A DNA stretch of 8,307 nt, taken from the NCBI GenBank assembly GCA_028876695.1, contig JAGWRH010000305.1, positions 1-8,307 of the forward strand, in the 5' to 3' direction. Of this stretch, positions 1 through 6,990 are shown in pieces. Numbering within the stretch: the stretch's first letter is position 1; each line of letters starts with the position of its first letter. The stretch is from Acidobacteriota bacterium. GTDB taxonomy: Bacteria; Acidobacteriota; Terriglobia; Acidiferrales; UBA7541. The notes under the pieces are model-generated. The model saw only the letters and a program-made list of their open reading frames with translations, had not been told where the DNA came from and did not search any database. A program made the translations under genes and the position numbers.

Positions 1-779
1 TCGATCGCGACGTCACGCGGCTGCGCGAAGCGCTCGTCGATCTCTACGATCTCGCGATTGGCGGGACGGCGGTCGGCACCGGACTCAACGCGCATCCCGA
101 ATTTGCCGAACGCGCCGCGAAGAAAATCGCGGAACTCACCGGCATGCCGTTCCGCTCGCATCCCAACAAGTTCGCTGCGCTTTCCGCGCACGACGAAATC
201 GTCTTCGCCAGCGGCGCGCTAAAAACTCTCGCGGCGTCGCTGATGAAAATCGCCAACGACATTCGCTGGCTGGCGTCCGGCCCGCGCGCCGGACTGGCCG
301 AATTGTCACTTCCGGAAAATGAGCCCGGCTCGTCGATCATGCCGGGCAAAGTGAATCCCACGCAGTCGGAGGCCATGACCATGGTCGCCGTTCAAGTGCT
401 CGGCAACGACGCGGCCATCGGCTTCGCCGGCTCGCAGGGAAATTTCGAGCTCAACGTCTTCAAGCCGGTGATGATCTACAATTTTCTCCATTCCGTCCGC
501 CTGCTCTCGGACGCCTGCCGCTCGTTCACCGATCATTGCGTGAAGGGCATGGAAGTGAACCGCAAGCGCATCGAGGAGTACGTCAGGAACACGCTGATGC
601 TCGTCACCGCGCTCGCGCCCAAGATTGGCTACGACAAAGCCGCGGAAATCGCCAAACTGGCGCATCACCACGACATCAGCTTGCGCGACGCTAATCGCAA
701 GCTCGGCTACCTGAAAGACGAGGAATTCGACGCCGTGGTGCGCGCGGAAAAAATGACCAAGCCGGGCAATGTCTCCTGA
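1..779 (+). CDS. fumC: Class II fumarate hydratase, C-terminal part (5' end outside window)
   Basis: Fumarase C interconverts fumarate and L-malate in the TCA cycle; it is a cytoplasmic homotetramer of the aspartase/fumarase superfamily. The open frame runs from the window edge (first full codon at base 3) to TGA at 777-779, giving about 258 residues of a protein usually near 460. Visible landmarks are the conserved GGTAVGTGLNAHPE block near the left edge, PNKF, ASLMKIANDIRWLASGPR, and the superfamily signature GSSIMPGKVN (about 327-356), whose serine loop supplies the catalytic base. NFELNVFKP and the C-terminal GYDKAAEIAK and LGYLKDEEFD segments also match FumC. The catalytic-region THLQDA histidine motif would lie upstream, outside the window. 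The gene is convergent with the thioredoxin gene, with only 16 bases between stop codons. The protein looks intact to its natural end. Confusion with argininosuccinate lyase or aspartase is unlikely given how closely these blocks follow FumC. Confidence 0.96.
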   Translation, partial: DRDVTRLREALVDLYDLAIGGTAVGTGLNAHPEFAERAAKKIAELTGMPFRSHPNKFAALSAHDEIVFASGALKTLAASLMKIANDIRWLASGPRAGLAELSLPENEPGSSIMPGKVNPTQSEAMTMVAVQVLGNDAAIGFAGSQGNFELNVFKPVMIYNFLHSVRLLSDACRSFTDHCVKGMEVNRKRIEEYVRNTLMLVTALAPKIGYDKAAEIAKLAHHHDISLRDANRKLGYLKDEEFDAVVRAEKMTKPGNVS

Positions 780-795
780 CCCGTGATCGACCGGG

Positions 796-1728
796 CTAGT
801 TGCGAATCGCTTGCGCCACGGGCGGACCGGCGGGCGCGGGAGGCGGGGTCTTGCCCGCGCGGATCGCGTCCGCGATCTGTTGCGCCCGCTTCTTGCTGAT
901 CGAGCAGCTTGAGTCCGCGATGCGGCACTGCGCGATCGTCATGCCGCATCCGCAGGTGCAATGCTCGGAATTCATCTGCTTGAGCGCCGCCTTCTTTTGC
1001 GCCGGCGCCAAGCCGTCGAGGTTCACGCCTGGAACGCTGGTCGCCAGCGCCGCGTTCTTCAGGAAAATCTGCCCGGTGTCCTCAAACGTTTCGATCTTCG
1101 CGTGCACCGGCATGCCCAGCAAGGCGCGGATTTCGTCGGTGTACATGTCCATGGGAAAGAGTCCGACGTGCTTTTGCACCACGCGCCCTTGCGGGTCCAC
1201 CACGAACGACGTCGGCAGCGCGGGAATTCCGCCGTACTCTTCGGAGAGCGCGTCGCTGCCCATCACCACCGGATAGTTCATTCCGACTTTGTCCGCGAAA
1301 TCCTTCACGCCGTCGGGCGGCCCATCGTCCATTGACACGCCGATGATCTCCAGCTTGTCCTTAAAATCCTTCTGCAGCTCCATCAGTTCCGGAATTTCTT
1401 CCTGGCACGGAGGGCACCACGTCGCCCAGAAGTTCACGATCACCACTTTGCCGCGAAGAGCGGCGGTCGAGACAATCTGCCCGGCGAGGTCGTTGACCAG
1501 GAACGGAGGAACCGGCTGCGCGTTGCTCGCGAATTCGAGGACTTCTTCGTCCTTGGAGTCGCCGGATTTCGGATTGGCAGCCGCGGCCGGGCGCGCCGCC
1601 GAATGCGCGGCAAGCTTCGCAAGCGGCTTGGCAGCCGAGACGCGAAGGCCGCGCGCCGCCTCGATGGCGATGGCCATGCATGCCAGCGCGCAGGTGACCA
1701 GCAGGACGATCAGTGCCGATTTCTTCAT
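796..1728 (-). CDS. Exported TlpA/ResA-type thioredoxin with Cys-rich C-terminal tail
   Basis: Predicted thiol-disulfide oxidoreductase acting outside the cytoplasm. Counting from ATG at 1726-1728 (310 aa), residues 1-25 form an N-terminal anchor or signal (MKKSALIVLL followed by hydrophobic residues). An Ala/Lys-rich linker follows to about 70, then a TlpA-like domain (about 72-205) with the redox motif WCPPC (C105, C108) and the cis-proline region ALPTSF (P172). FVVDPQGRVV is typical of the family. Beyond the domain a further 100 residues include a compact cluster of five cysteines (C257, C259, C261, C268, C275; core CTCGCGMTIAQC) and a Pro/Ala-rich end. The open frame extends upstream to 1800, but I prefer 1728 because the signal sequence begins there, an AGGCGG sequence sits just upstream, and a plausible promoter overlaps the longer version. 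Typical TlpA proteins lack the tail, which could bind metal or be a redox relay; its role is unknown. It is not obviously part of a cytochrome c biogenesis operon here. Confidence 0.9.
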   Translation of the reverse strand: MKKSALIVLLVTCALACMAIAIEAARGLRVSAAKPLAKLAAHSAARPAAAANPKSGDSKDEEVLEFASNAQPVPPFLVNDLAGQIVSTAALRGKVVIVNFWATWCPPCQEEIPELMELQKDFKDKLEIIGVSMDDGPPDGVKDFADKVGMNYPVVMGSDALSEEYGGIPALPTSFVVDPQGRVVQKHVGLFPMDMYTDEIRALLGMPVHAKIETFEDTGQIFLKNAALATSVPGVNLDGLAPAQKKAALKQMNSEHCTCGCGMTIAQCRIADSSCSISKKRAQQIADAIRAGKTPPPAPAGPPVAQAIRN

Positions 1729-1747
1729 GCTTTTGGCCGCCTCATAG

Positions 1748-1776
1748 ATTATGCGGCAGACCCGCGCGCGAAACAA
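1748..1776 (-). promoter_or_regulatory. Candidate sigma70-type promoter of the thioredoxin gene
   Basis: Read on the minus strand there is TTGTTT (1771-1776), a 17-base spacer and CATAAT (1748-1753), the latter 5/6 to the -10 consensus. Transcription would start about 15 bases before the ATG at 1728, leaving a short leader that contains AGGCGG. It supports the shorter start of the downstream gene. The -35 box is weak (3/6). Confidence 0.4.
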
Positions 1777-1881
1777 CCGGTCGCGCATAAGCGGCAACAT
1801 ACACGCGGCGACTGGCGCTGCCCAGCGAATGAAATGGTACTAAGGCGCATCAACTGCCGGACAAGCGGTACGCGGCCTTTG

Positions 1882-1909
1882 GGGGCTCCTGATTCCAAGC
1901 AGGAGCCCC
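1882..1909 (-). terminator. Perfect 10-bp hairpin between the crtO-like gene and the thioredoxin gene
   Basis: GGGGCTCCTG (1882-1891) and CAGGAGCCCC (1900-1909) are exact reverse complements around an 8-base loop. The hairpin lies about 110 bases past the stop of the methyltransferase/CrtO-like gene and ahead of the thioredoxin promoter, where a terminator would be useful. Neither strand shows a T-run after the stem, so a canonical intrinsic terminator is not proven; it could be an RNA-stabilising or rho-associated hairpin. The rest of 1801-2016 shows no gene I can support. Confidence 0.35.
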
Positions 1910-2016
1910 TCCGTAACTTTCGTGCTTGTGCGGTTTACGGCGAAACGAAACAGCAGATGCTGTGCGCACTCATTCAGTTTTGCGAAGTCGCGCTATTCCA
2001 TCTGCCATCGGCCAAA

Positions 2017-3276
2017 TCAGCAGGAGCCAAACTTCTCTAGCAGAGGCTGGAGTCGAAGCATCAGGGAGCGCTGTAGGAGGACCGGATAAAGATGAAGGAC
2101 GACACCCGGCAACAGCATTAACAGCGCGCCCTGCCACGGATGCATGCTGAAAAGTGCGAGGACGGCCAACAGCGCGTGGATGGCAAAGCAGATTCCGTGG
2201 GAGACAGCACTGGATCGCACCGACTGTTCGAACCAAACTAAGCCACCCTTGCTGCCGGAGAATCCCCGCAAAGGTTCGACTACACGGCGATTCCATCCGG
2301 AGACATCGAGCAGCCAACCGAAAATTCCGACTCCCAGGATGTGGTGGAGTGTGCGCTCGCCCGGGGGCACAAAGAACCATTGACGAGGCACACGTCGTAC
2401 AAGGGAGATGGGCACTGCCGGCACCAGGGCGCATGTTGCCCAGGCCACCGCCAACGCACACCACGGATTGCTCGGCCCGGCGATGAACCAGCACAAAGCT
2501 GCGTTCGCGGCCATGAACAGCAGAACGAGTCGGTACCAGACGCTCTGACAAACTTCGAAGGGATTTGCTTCCGGTGACGATTCAGCGCTCACAAGACTTT
2601 TTCCCGGTGATAAACCAGTCCGGCAGAGAGCAGTTTCTGAAGTTTTCTTGCCGGTGACCGTGATCCATCCTTTGGCGGGTTGCGTCTCGAGCTTTATATC
2701 GGTGTAGCCGGCGGCGGCCAGCAGGTCACCATGCTCGTCGGGAGTGAGCACGCGAATCCCGGTTTGCGGCGCAGATTTCTCCACGAGGCGGGAAGCGAGG
2801 GCCGGAGCCCCTTTGTAGACTTCGGCGATGATGGCGAGCTGGCCGCCAGGGCGTGTGACGCGGAACACCTCGCGCAAGTCATCGGCAAGGTTTGGCCAAT
2901 AGAAGTGCGTTTCGACGGCGGTAACCAAGTCGAACTTGTTATCCGCGAACGGTAACCGGGAAACGGTAGCTTGCTGGATTTCGACGCGGCCTTCAGCGAT
3001 GAAGGCTGTGTTTATTTTCCGGCTGACGCTGACGCTGTCCTCCGAATAGTCCACCCCGTAGACTTTTCCTTGCGTGGCGAGAGCAGCTAACTTGCCGATA
3101 GTGCGCCCGCCGCCACAGCCTACATCGAGAATCGTGAACTGCTGCTGGACGGAGATGTGGGCCAGCCCCCAATCCGTCAGCTTCGAGTGGGACATGTTCA
3201 TGCGCCACAGCGTGAATCGGCCGGGGAGGCCGGATGGTTTTTGGCATTGGGTTGCCTTGCGAGGGCGGGTGGGCAT
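2017..3276 (-). CDS. Class I SAM methyltransferase fused to a CrtO-like membrane acyltransferase domain
   Basis: A single open frame of 419 aa from ATG at 3274-3276. Residues about 20-215 form a class I methyltransferase: SAM-binding motif I DVGCGGG (51-57), acidic end of strand 2 at D76 (YGVDYS), LPFADNKFDLV and RVTRPGGQL, so it should transfer a methyl group from SAM to an unknown acceptor. After a short linker (about 216-245), residues 246-419 are membrane-like, with hydrophobic segments near 247-267, 272-293, 311-324, 358-378 and 383-402. This half resembles glycosyl-4,4'-diaponeurosporenoate acyltransferase (CrtO): RVPRQWFFV, a Glu/His pair (E350, H360) and LHLYPVLLQR (394-403), compared with the family's N-x-x-PI-x-x-QRYNR pattern; the Asn and the RYNR end are altered. 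No stop or frameshift separates the halves, but a GTG at 2590-2592 could start the second half as a separate 191-aa protein. The frame extends upstream to 3429; the family-like start MPTRPRK and a promoter at 3288-3317 favour 3276. The substrate is unknown. Confidence 0.8.
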   Translation of the reverse strand: MPTRPRKATQCQKPSGLPGRFTLWRMNMSHSKLTDWGLAHISVQQQFTILDVGCGGGRTIGKLAALATQGKVYGVDYSEDSVSVSRKINTAFIAEGRVEIQQATVSRLPFADNKFDLVTAVETHFYWPNLADDLREVFRVTRPGGQLAIIAEVYKGAPALASRLVEKSAPQTGIRVLTPDEHGDLLAAAGYTDIKLETQPAKGWITVTGKKTSETALCRTGLSPGKSLVSAESSPEANPFEVCQSVWYRLVLLFMAANAALCWFIAGPSNPWCALAVAWATCALVPAVPISLVRRVPRQWFFVPPGERTLHHILGVGIFGWLLDVSGWNRRVVEPLRGFSGSKGGLVWFEQSVRSSAVSHGICFAIHALLAVLALFSMHPWQGALLMLLPGVVLHLYPVLLQRSLMLRLQPLLEKFGSC

Positions 3277-3287
3277 TGATAGAACGT

Positions 3288-3317
3288 ATCCTAAGTTGGC
3301 AGCCCGCTCGATTTCAA
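3288..3317 (-). promoter_or_regulatory. Candidate promoter of the methyltransferase/CrtO-like gene
   Basis: On the minus strand TTGAAA (3312-3317, 5/6 to consensus) is followed by an 18-base spacer and TAGGAT (3288-3293, 4/6). The expected transcript start is only a few bases before the ATG at 3276, so the mRNA would be nearly leaderless, consistent with the lack of a good Shine-Dalgarno there. Confidence 0.3.
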
Positions 3318-3455
3318 GAACGTCGTCAGCGCCGCGACGTCGTAGCACCCGATTAACTGGCGGACCGGACAGGCGCTCGTTGCGGTGACCCTCCCCACAA
3401 CCGATCTCCGGATGGGTTCCCATTTCCACGCGCTATGCGATACTTTCGGCAACGC

Positions 3456-4268
3456 ATGCGCAATTGGAAGCTCACCATCGCGTACGACGGCGCGGATTTC
3501 CACGGCTGGCAGATTCAGCCGGGGGTGCCGACGATCCAGGGCGCATTGAACGACGTCGCGTCGCGAATCACGCAGGAAAAGATCGTTGTACACGGAGCCA
3601 GCCGCACGGACGCGGGCGTTCATGCGCTGGGCCAGGTGGCGCATTTCAAGACGCGCTCGGCGATTCCCGCGGACGAATTGCAGCGCGCGCTCAACGCGCT
3701 GCTGCCGCCGTCGATTCGCATCATCGCGGCGGAAGAAGTAGGGCCGGATTTTCACGCGCGATGGCTGGCACAGGCAAAGACGTATCGCTACCGCATTTTT
3801 CGCGGCGCGGTGCTGCCGCCATTCGAATACCGGCGCGCGCTGCATTATCCCGGGTCGCTCGACGAAGTGGCGATGTGTGCGGCGGCGCGCGAATTCGAAG
3901 GTGAGCACGATTTCGAAACGTTCGCGGCGTCGTCGGGTTCCGAGGATGATGACCGCGACCGCAGCACCGTGCGCGTGATCCATTCGTCTGAGATCATCCG
4001 CGAAGCCGAGCGGGACGAAATCGCGTTCGTGGTGCGCGGGCAATCGTTTTTGCGTTACATGGTGCGGAAGATCGTGGGAACGCTGCTGGAAGTGGGGAAG
4101 GGAAGGCTTGCGCCGGCAGACATTGCGAAATTGTTTGAAGCGCGCGATCGTTCGCGCTCGGGCCCCACGGTGCCTCCCGAAGGACTCTACCTCGTCTCGC
4201 TCGAATATCCCGATCCGGCCGATTCGCTGGCCACCGCCGCGCGCCGCCGTTCGCGGTCCCTGCCCTAG
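3456..4268 (+). CDS. truA: tRNA pseudouridine synthase A
   Basis: TruA converts uridines 38-40 in the anticodon arm of many tRNAs to pseudouridine; it is a cytoplasmic dimer without cofactor. From ATG at 3456 the protein has 270 aa, the usual family size. It begins MRNWKLTIAYDGADFHGWQ, the typical TruA opening, and carries the catalytic block GASRTDAGVHA with nucleophile D52. Further family blocks are HARWLAQAKTYRYRI (the tyrosine region), HDFETFAASSG, and near the end GQSFLRYMVRKIVGTLLEVGKG and GPTVPPEGLYL. An in-frame ATG at 3435 would add seven residues; neither start has a clear Shine-Dalgarno, and I prefer 3456 from family alignment. The gene is divergent from the methyltransferase gene (158 bases away on its own side) and convergent with the cupin gene, with 25 bases between stops. 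The Arg-rich end (RRRSRSLP) is a small oddity. Identification is secure. Confidence 0.95.
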   Translation: MRNWKLTIAYDGADFHGWQIQPGVPTIQGALNDVASRITQEKIVVHGASRTDAGVHALGQVAHFKTRSAIPADELQRALNALLPPSIRIIAAEEVGPDFHARWLAQAKTYRYRIFRGAVLPPFEYRRALHYPGSLDEVAMCAAAREFEGEHDFETFAASSGSEDDDRDRSTVRVIHSSEIIREAERDEIAFVVRGQSFLRYMVRKIVGTLLEVGKGRLAPADIAKLFEARDRSRSGPTVPPEGLYLVSLEYPDPADSLATAARRRSRSLP

Positions 4269-4293
4269 CGCCGCTCGCCTGCTGCTCGGCCGT

Positions 4294-4797
4294 TCAAGGG
4301 GAGGGCGACGGGCTTTGGTCCTTTAGCGGAATCCACAAGGTGACCCAGGGCTTGTTTCCGAGCGTGCGCGTCTGGTGGCCTTTGCCGGTGGTATTTTCGA
4401 CCAGCAGAATGGATCCCGGCGTGAGGATGATTGTCTTGCCGCCGGCGATGCCGATCTCGCCGCGGCCACTGAGCGTGATCAGGTACTGGCGGCGCCTCTC
4501 GAGATGCCAGCCAATCGAGAATCCCGGCGGCGTGCGATGAATTTCTATGCCGCTGGTGGGCAGCAGGTCGACTACGCCGTTGGGCCGCGCGGCGGCGTGT
4601 ATGGTTTTGACGTACGCCTGGCCGTCCGGACCGGTGTAGAGCAACTGCATGGTATAGGGCTTGGCCGGTCTTTTCGCAGATTGCGCGGTGGTCGCGGATT
4701 GTGCGAGCGTGGCGCGACGCGAAAGCTGCGGCGATGCGATGAGCAGCGCGAGCGCGGCGCCAATAAATGCCGTTGACGCTCGGGCGAGCGATTTCAT
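4294..4797 (-). CDS. Small exported cupin-domain protein
   Basis: From ATG at 4795-4797 the protein has 167 aa. An N-terminal signal (MKSLARAS followed by a hydrophobic stretch, about residues 1-33) suggests export to the periplasm. The remainder is a single cupin barrel: an upstream IGWHLERRRQYLITLSG segment (H98, E100), GEIGIAGG, and the second motif LTPGSILLVENTTGKGHQTR with a likely metal ligand H141. The end (QSPSPSP) is low complexity. A GAGGTG sequence at good distance precedes the ATG, so the longer open frame reaching 5034 is rejected; it would also overlap the dioxygenase gene. The gene starts 29 bases after the stop of the TauD-like gene on the same strand, so the two are probably co-transcribed. 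Cupins of this sort can be metal enzymes or small-molecule binders; the reaction here is not readable from sequence. Confidence 0.83.
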   Translation of the reverse strand: MKSLARASTAFIGAALALLIASPQLSRRATLAQSATTAQSAKRPAKPYTMQLLYTGPDGQAYVKTIHAAARPNGVVDLLPTSGIEIHRTPPGFSIGWHLERRRQYLITLSGRGEIGIAGGKTIILTPGSILLVENTTGKGHQTRTLGNKPWVTLWIPLKDQSPSPSP

Positions 4798-4826
4798 CAC
4801 GTTCCGGTCACCTCGATCGAAGGGGT

Positions 4827-5753
4827 CTATCCCAGCGGCCGCTCGCCGATTACCGTGGTGCGGATCAAGTGGCGCCGCTCGTTTTCGTAATCGTGGATGC
4901 CGCAATGCTGCAGGAAGCGATTGTCCCACACGATCAGCGTATTGGGCTTCCAGCGAATGCGGCACTGATACTGCAGCTTGTGCGGCATGTGCGCGAGATA
5001 TTCGAGCAACGGGCGGCTGTCCGCCTCGCTCCATCCGTCGAAACGCTTGAAGTACGTCGGCGTCACGAACAGCGCTTTGCGTCCCGTGCGGGGATGGCGG
5101 CGAACAGCAGGATGCGCGTTTTCCAGCTGGTCTTCCCGGAAATCGTGCGATTCGCGCAGGCGCAGGCGCCGGCCTTCGTCGAGCTTGGCGTTCTTCGACC
5201 AGATATCCCTGCCTGAATAAACCACGCGCAGATTATCGAGTACCTTCTTCATCCCGTCGGAAAGGTCTTCGTAGGCGATGTACATGTTCGCGAAGGCGGT
5301 GTCTCCGCCATAACGCGGCGCGTCGATGGCGCGCATCACCATGCACTTCGGCGGGCGCTCGAGGAACGGGCTATCGGTGTGGAACTTCGTGAAAGGCACG
5401 ACGGACACCGGCTCGTGCGCTTCGCGGCGCACTTCCTGCATTTCGCGGTCGCCGGCGTAGAGCGGCGCCTGCGGCAATTCCATCAGCTCGCCGAAATAGT
5501 GCGAAAAAGCCTTGTGCTGTTCGATGGACAAGTTCTGGTCGCGGAGCATGATCACCAGGAAATGCTCGAAGGCGGTCATGATTTCGTCCAGCACTTCGGG
5601 CTTCAGCGGCTGGCGCAGATCGACGCCCGTAATTTCGCAGCCGCACGCGCCGGTGAGGGGTTCCACGCCAATATGATGGAACTGCGGCATCGGCCGTCCG
5701 GCCACCACAATTTGATCGCTTACGGTTTGCAACGCCTTCGCCTCGACGCTCAC
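4827..5753 (-). CDS. TauD/TfdA-family Fe(II)/2-oxoglutarate dioxygenase
   Basis: A member of the non-haem iron dioxygenases that couple oxidative decarboxylation of 2-oxoglutarate to hydroxylation, often releasing sulfite from taurine-like substrates or cleaving ether-linked compounds. Numbered from the longest frame (ATG 5822, 331 aa), the iron site is H148-x-D150 in FHTDSPF and the distal H306 in WDNRFLQH, with the 2-oxoglutarate arginine at R321 (HLIRTTVIGERPLG). FRDQNL-type and YGGDTAFANM segments also match TauD. I place the start at GTG 5751-5753 (308 aa): GGGAGG lies six bases upstream, whereas the ATG at 5822 sits inside a TACAAT box that may be the -10 element. ATG at 5690 is a further option that fits the core domain. 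Catalytic residues are complete. It heads a probable two-gene operon with the exported cupin. No sulfonate transport genes are nearby, so taurine as substrate is not supported. Confidence 0.9.
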   Translation of the reverse strand: MSVEAKALQTVSDQIVVAGRPMPQFHHIGVEPLTGACGCEITGVDLRQPLKPEVLDEIMTAFEHFLVIMLRDQNLSIEQHKAFSHYFGELMELPQAPLYAGDREMQEVRREAHEPVSVVPFTKFHTDSPFLERPPKCMVMRAIDAPRYGGDTAFANMYIAYEDLSDGMKKVLDNLRVVYSGRDIWSKNAKLDEGRRLRLRESHDFREDQLENAHPAVRRHPRTGRKALFVTPTYFKRFDGWSEADSRPLLEYLAHMPHKLQYQCRIRWKPNTLIVWDNRFLQHCGIHDYENERRHLIRTTVIGERPLG

Positions 5754-5839
5754 TGCGGGCCTCCCTTCGCTGGCAAAGGCCAATGCGCCACCGGGGCCAT
5801 CGCCAGCTGTAGATAGCCGCATTGTAGGCCCCTGGGAAC

Positions 5840-5890
5840 CGAATCGTGAGCGAATTTTCCGCCCGTTCCTGCCCGGCGAATCGCGAGCGA
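5840..5890. repeat. Imperfect 14-bp direct repeat in the divergent spacer upstream of the dioxygenase gene
   Basis: CGAATCGTGAGCGA (5840-5853) and CGAATCGCGAGCGA (5877-5890) match at 13 of 14 positions and start 37 bases apart. They lie just upstream of the TACAAT box proposed as -10 for the dioxygenase gene, so they could be operator half-sites. No regulator gene is adjacent. The rest of 5754-6019 shows nothing else I can support. Confidence 0.4.
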
Positions 5891-6019
5891 CACGCTAGTG
5901 AAGGGAATCATCGACCACTTGCCCCCCACTAGCAACGCGTGTTTACGACACCGTAACACCTGTCCACCAGTTCAGGTCAGTTTCTTGTGCCAGTCGGCTA
6001 TTCTGCCAGCCGAGGTCCG

Positions 6020-6544
6020 GTGAAGATCCTCAAAACGGCGCTACTGTGCATCTGCTCGTTCCTGTTTGCAGCGGTTGCCTCAGGTGTGCTCCGCGCCAGG
6101 TACGGCTGCGTGCCAAGTTTTAAATCGCAATACGCCAGCCTTTACGAGAGCAATTTAGCGCGGTATGCACTCCTGCAGGCGAATCAGGCGGACGCGAACG
6201 ACGGGCGGGCCGCGCTCCTGCAATACATAGGCTTCCTGCAAGGGATTCGCCGCCAGGACATACGCTTTCCCGAGAGGCGCCTGCATTACGATCTCGGCCT
6301 CGCCTACCTTCGCCTGTTTCGGCTAGAAAAAGCCGCTGGTGATGCCCAGCTAGCCAGCAGCCACATGCGGATCGCTCAACAGGAGCTGACGTCACTGGGA
6401 TGGAAGAAAGAAGACCTTTCTGCCGATGCCCTGGAAAAATCGATCGATAAACGACAGGCAGCCGAGGATGAGCTTTATGGGAGCCAAACGCCTCTGCCGA
6501 ATCCAACCGAGGACGCGACCCCTTCGAAGGCAAACGCGCGATGA
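6020..6544 (+). CDS. Uncharacterised single-anchor helical protein, first of an overlapping paralogue pair
   Basis: I do not recognise a named family. From GTG at 6020-6022 (GAGG four bases upstream) the protein has 174 aa; a GTG at 5987 would add 11 residues with a weaker ribosome site. Residues about 5-24 are hydrophobic (LKTALLCICSFLFAAVASGV), giving a signal anchor or cleavable signal, so the rest is probably outside the cytoplasm. The soluble part is mostly helical and TPR-like: RRLHYDLGLAYLRLFRLEKA is followed by SSHMRIAQQELTSLGW (about 113-128), then a polar, Pro-rich tail. The next gene starts inside its stop codon (ATGA, 6541-6544) and encodes a protein with the same layout and a matching ELT-x-LGWK block at the same residue numbers, so the pair probably arose by duplication and works as a complex. 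Regulation is not visible. Base use by eye is less GC-rich than in truA. Confidence 0.75.
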   Translation: MKILKTALLCICSFLFAAVASGVLRARYGCVPSFKSQYASLYESNLARYALLQANQADANDGRAALLQYIGFLQGIRRQDIRFPERRLHYDLGLAYLRLFRLEKAAGDAQLASSHMRIAQQELTSLGWKKEDLSADALEKSIDKRQAAEDELYGSQTPLPNPTEDATPSKANAR

Positions 6545-6990
6545 GAATGAAGCTGTTGATCTCAATCTGTCTTTCAGTCGTACTTGGCTTGACGACAGGA
6601 TATTTCTTAGCGCCAATAGCCTCCGTCGCGTACATGCAATCGGCGCACCCCGACCTGTTCGGCGCGTACATCTTCTTCCTGGCGGATAATTTTGCCTTTT
6701 GCCTGCGCCAAAACGAACCGCCTACGAAATCAATCGAAACGGTGACGAAAAGTCTTGACGATATCCAAACCTGGCACGCCAAGGATCCAAAAAACCGATA
6801 TCTGGCGCAAGAAACGGGCCTCGTAGAAGCGCAGCGCGCCCGACTTGAGCTAAAGGGGGGACAGACCGCCCAGGCAGAACAAGATATCAGGGACTCGCAG
6901 CGTGAACTCACCGCTCTGGGCTGGAAAGACGTTACTCAGAACCACCTGATCAAAGTAACGGCGCAAGTCACATCCGAGTACAGCCATTAA
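6541..6990 (+). CDS. Uncharacterised single-anchor helical protein, second of the paralogue pair
   Basis: A 149-aa protein starting MRMKLLISIC; GAAGG lies ten bases before the ATG and the start overlaps the preceding stop by four bases, the usual sign of translational coupling. Residues about 4-24 form a hydrophobic anchor or signal, with a second short hydrophobic stretch around 40-50 (GAYIFFLADNFAF). The remainder is helical and charged: RYLAQETGLVEAQRARLELKGG, AEQDIRDSQRELTALGWKD (LGW at 126-128, the same residue numbers as in the upstream protein) and a short end ATSEYSH-like tail (VTSEYSH). The helical hairpin pattern suggests a degenerate TPR or a similar protein-binding fold, but this is inference. 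No catalytic motif or metal site is visible. No terminator is clear after the stop. The partner gene upstream is the only functional clue. Confidence 0.75.
   Translation: MRMKLLISICLSVVLGLTTGYFLAPIASVAYMQSAHPDLFGAYIFFLADNFAFCLRQNEPPTKSIETVTKSLDDIQTWHAKDPKNRYLAQETGLVEAQRARLELKGGQTAQAEQDIRDSQRELTALGWKDVTQNHLIKVTAQVTSEYSH

Noticed and set aside
780..795. CCCG/CGGG hairpin between the convergent fumC and thioredoxin stops
   Set aside because: Only four base pairs and no T-run; too weak to call a terminator.
3290..3365. Minus-strand frame reading like a protein end (VRQLIGCYDVAALTTFLKS, then stop)
   Set aside because: Upstream it becomes the antisense of truA and no start or homologous family can be shown; a gene remnant is possible but unsupported.
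4798..5034. N-terminal extension of the cupin gene to an upstream ATG at 5034
   Set aside because: It would overlap the dioxygenase gene by over 200 bases and precede a clear signal peptide that has its own ribosome site.
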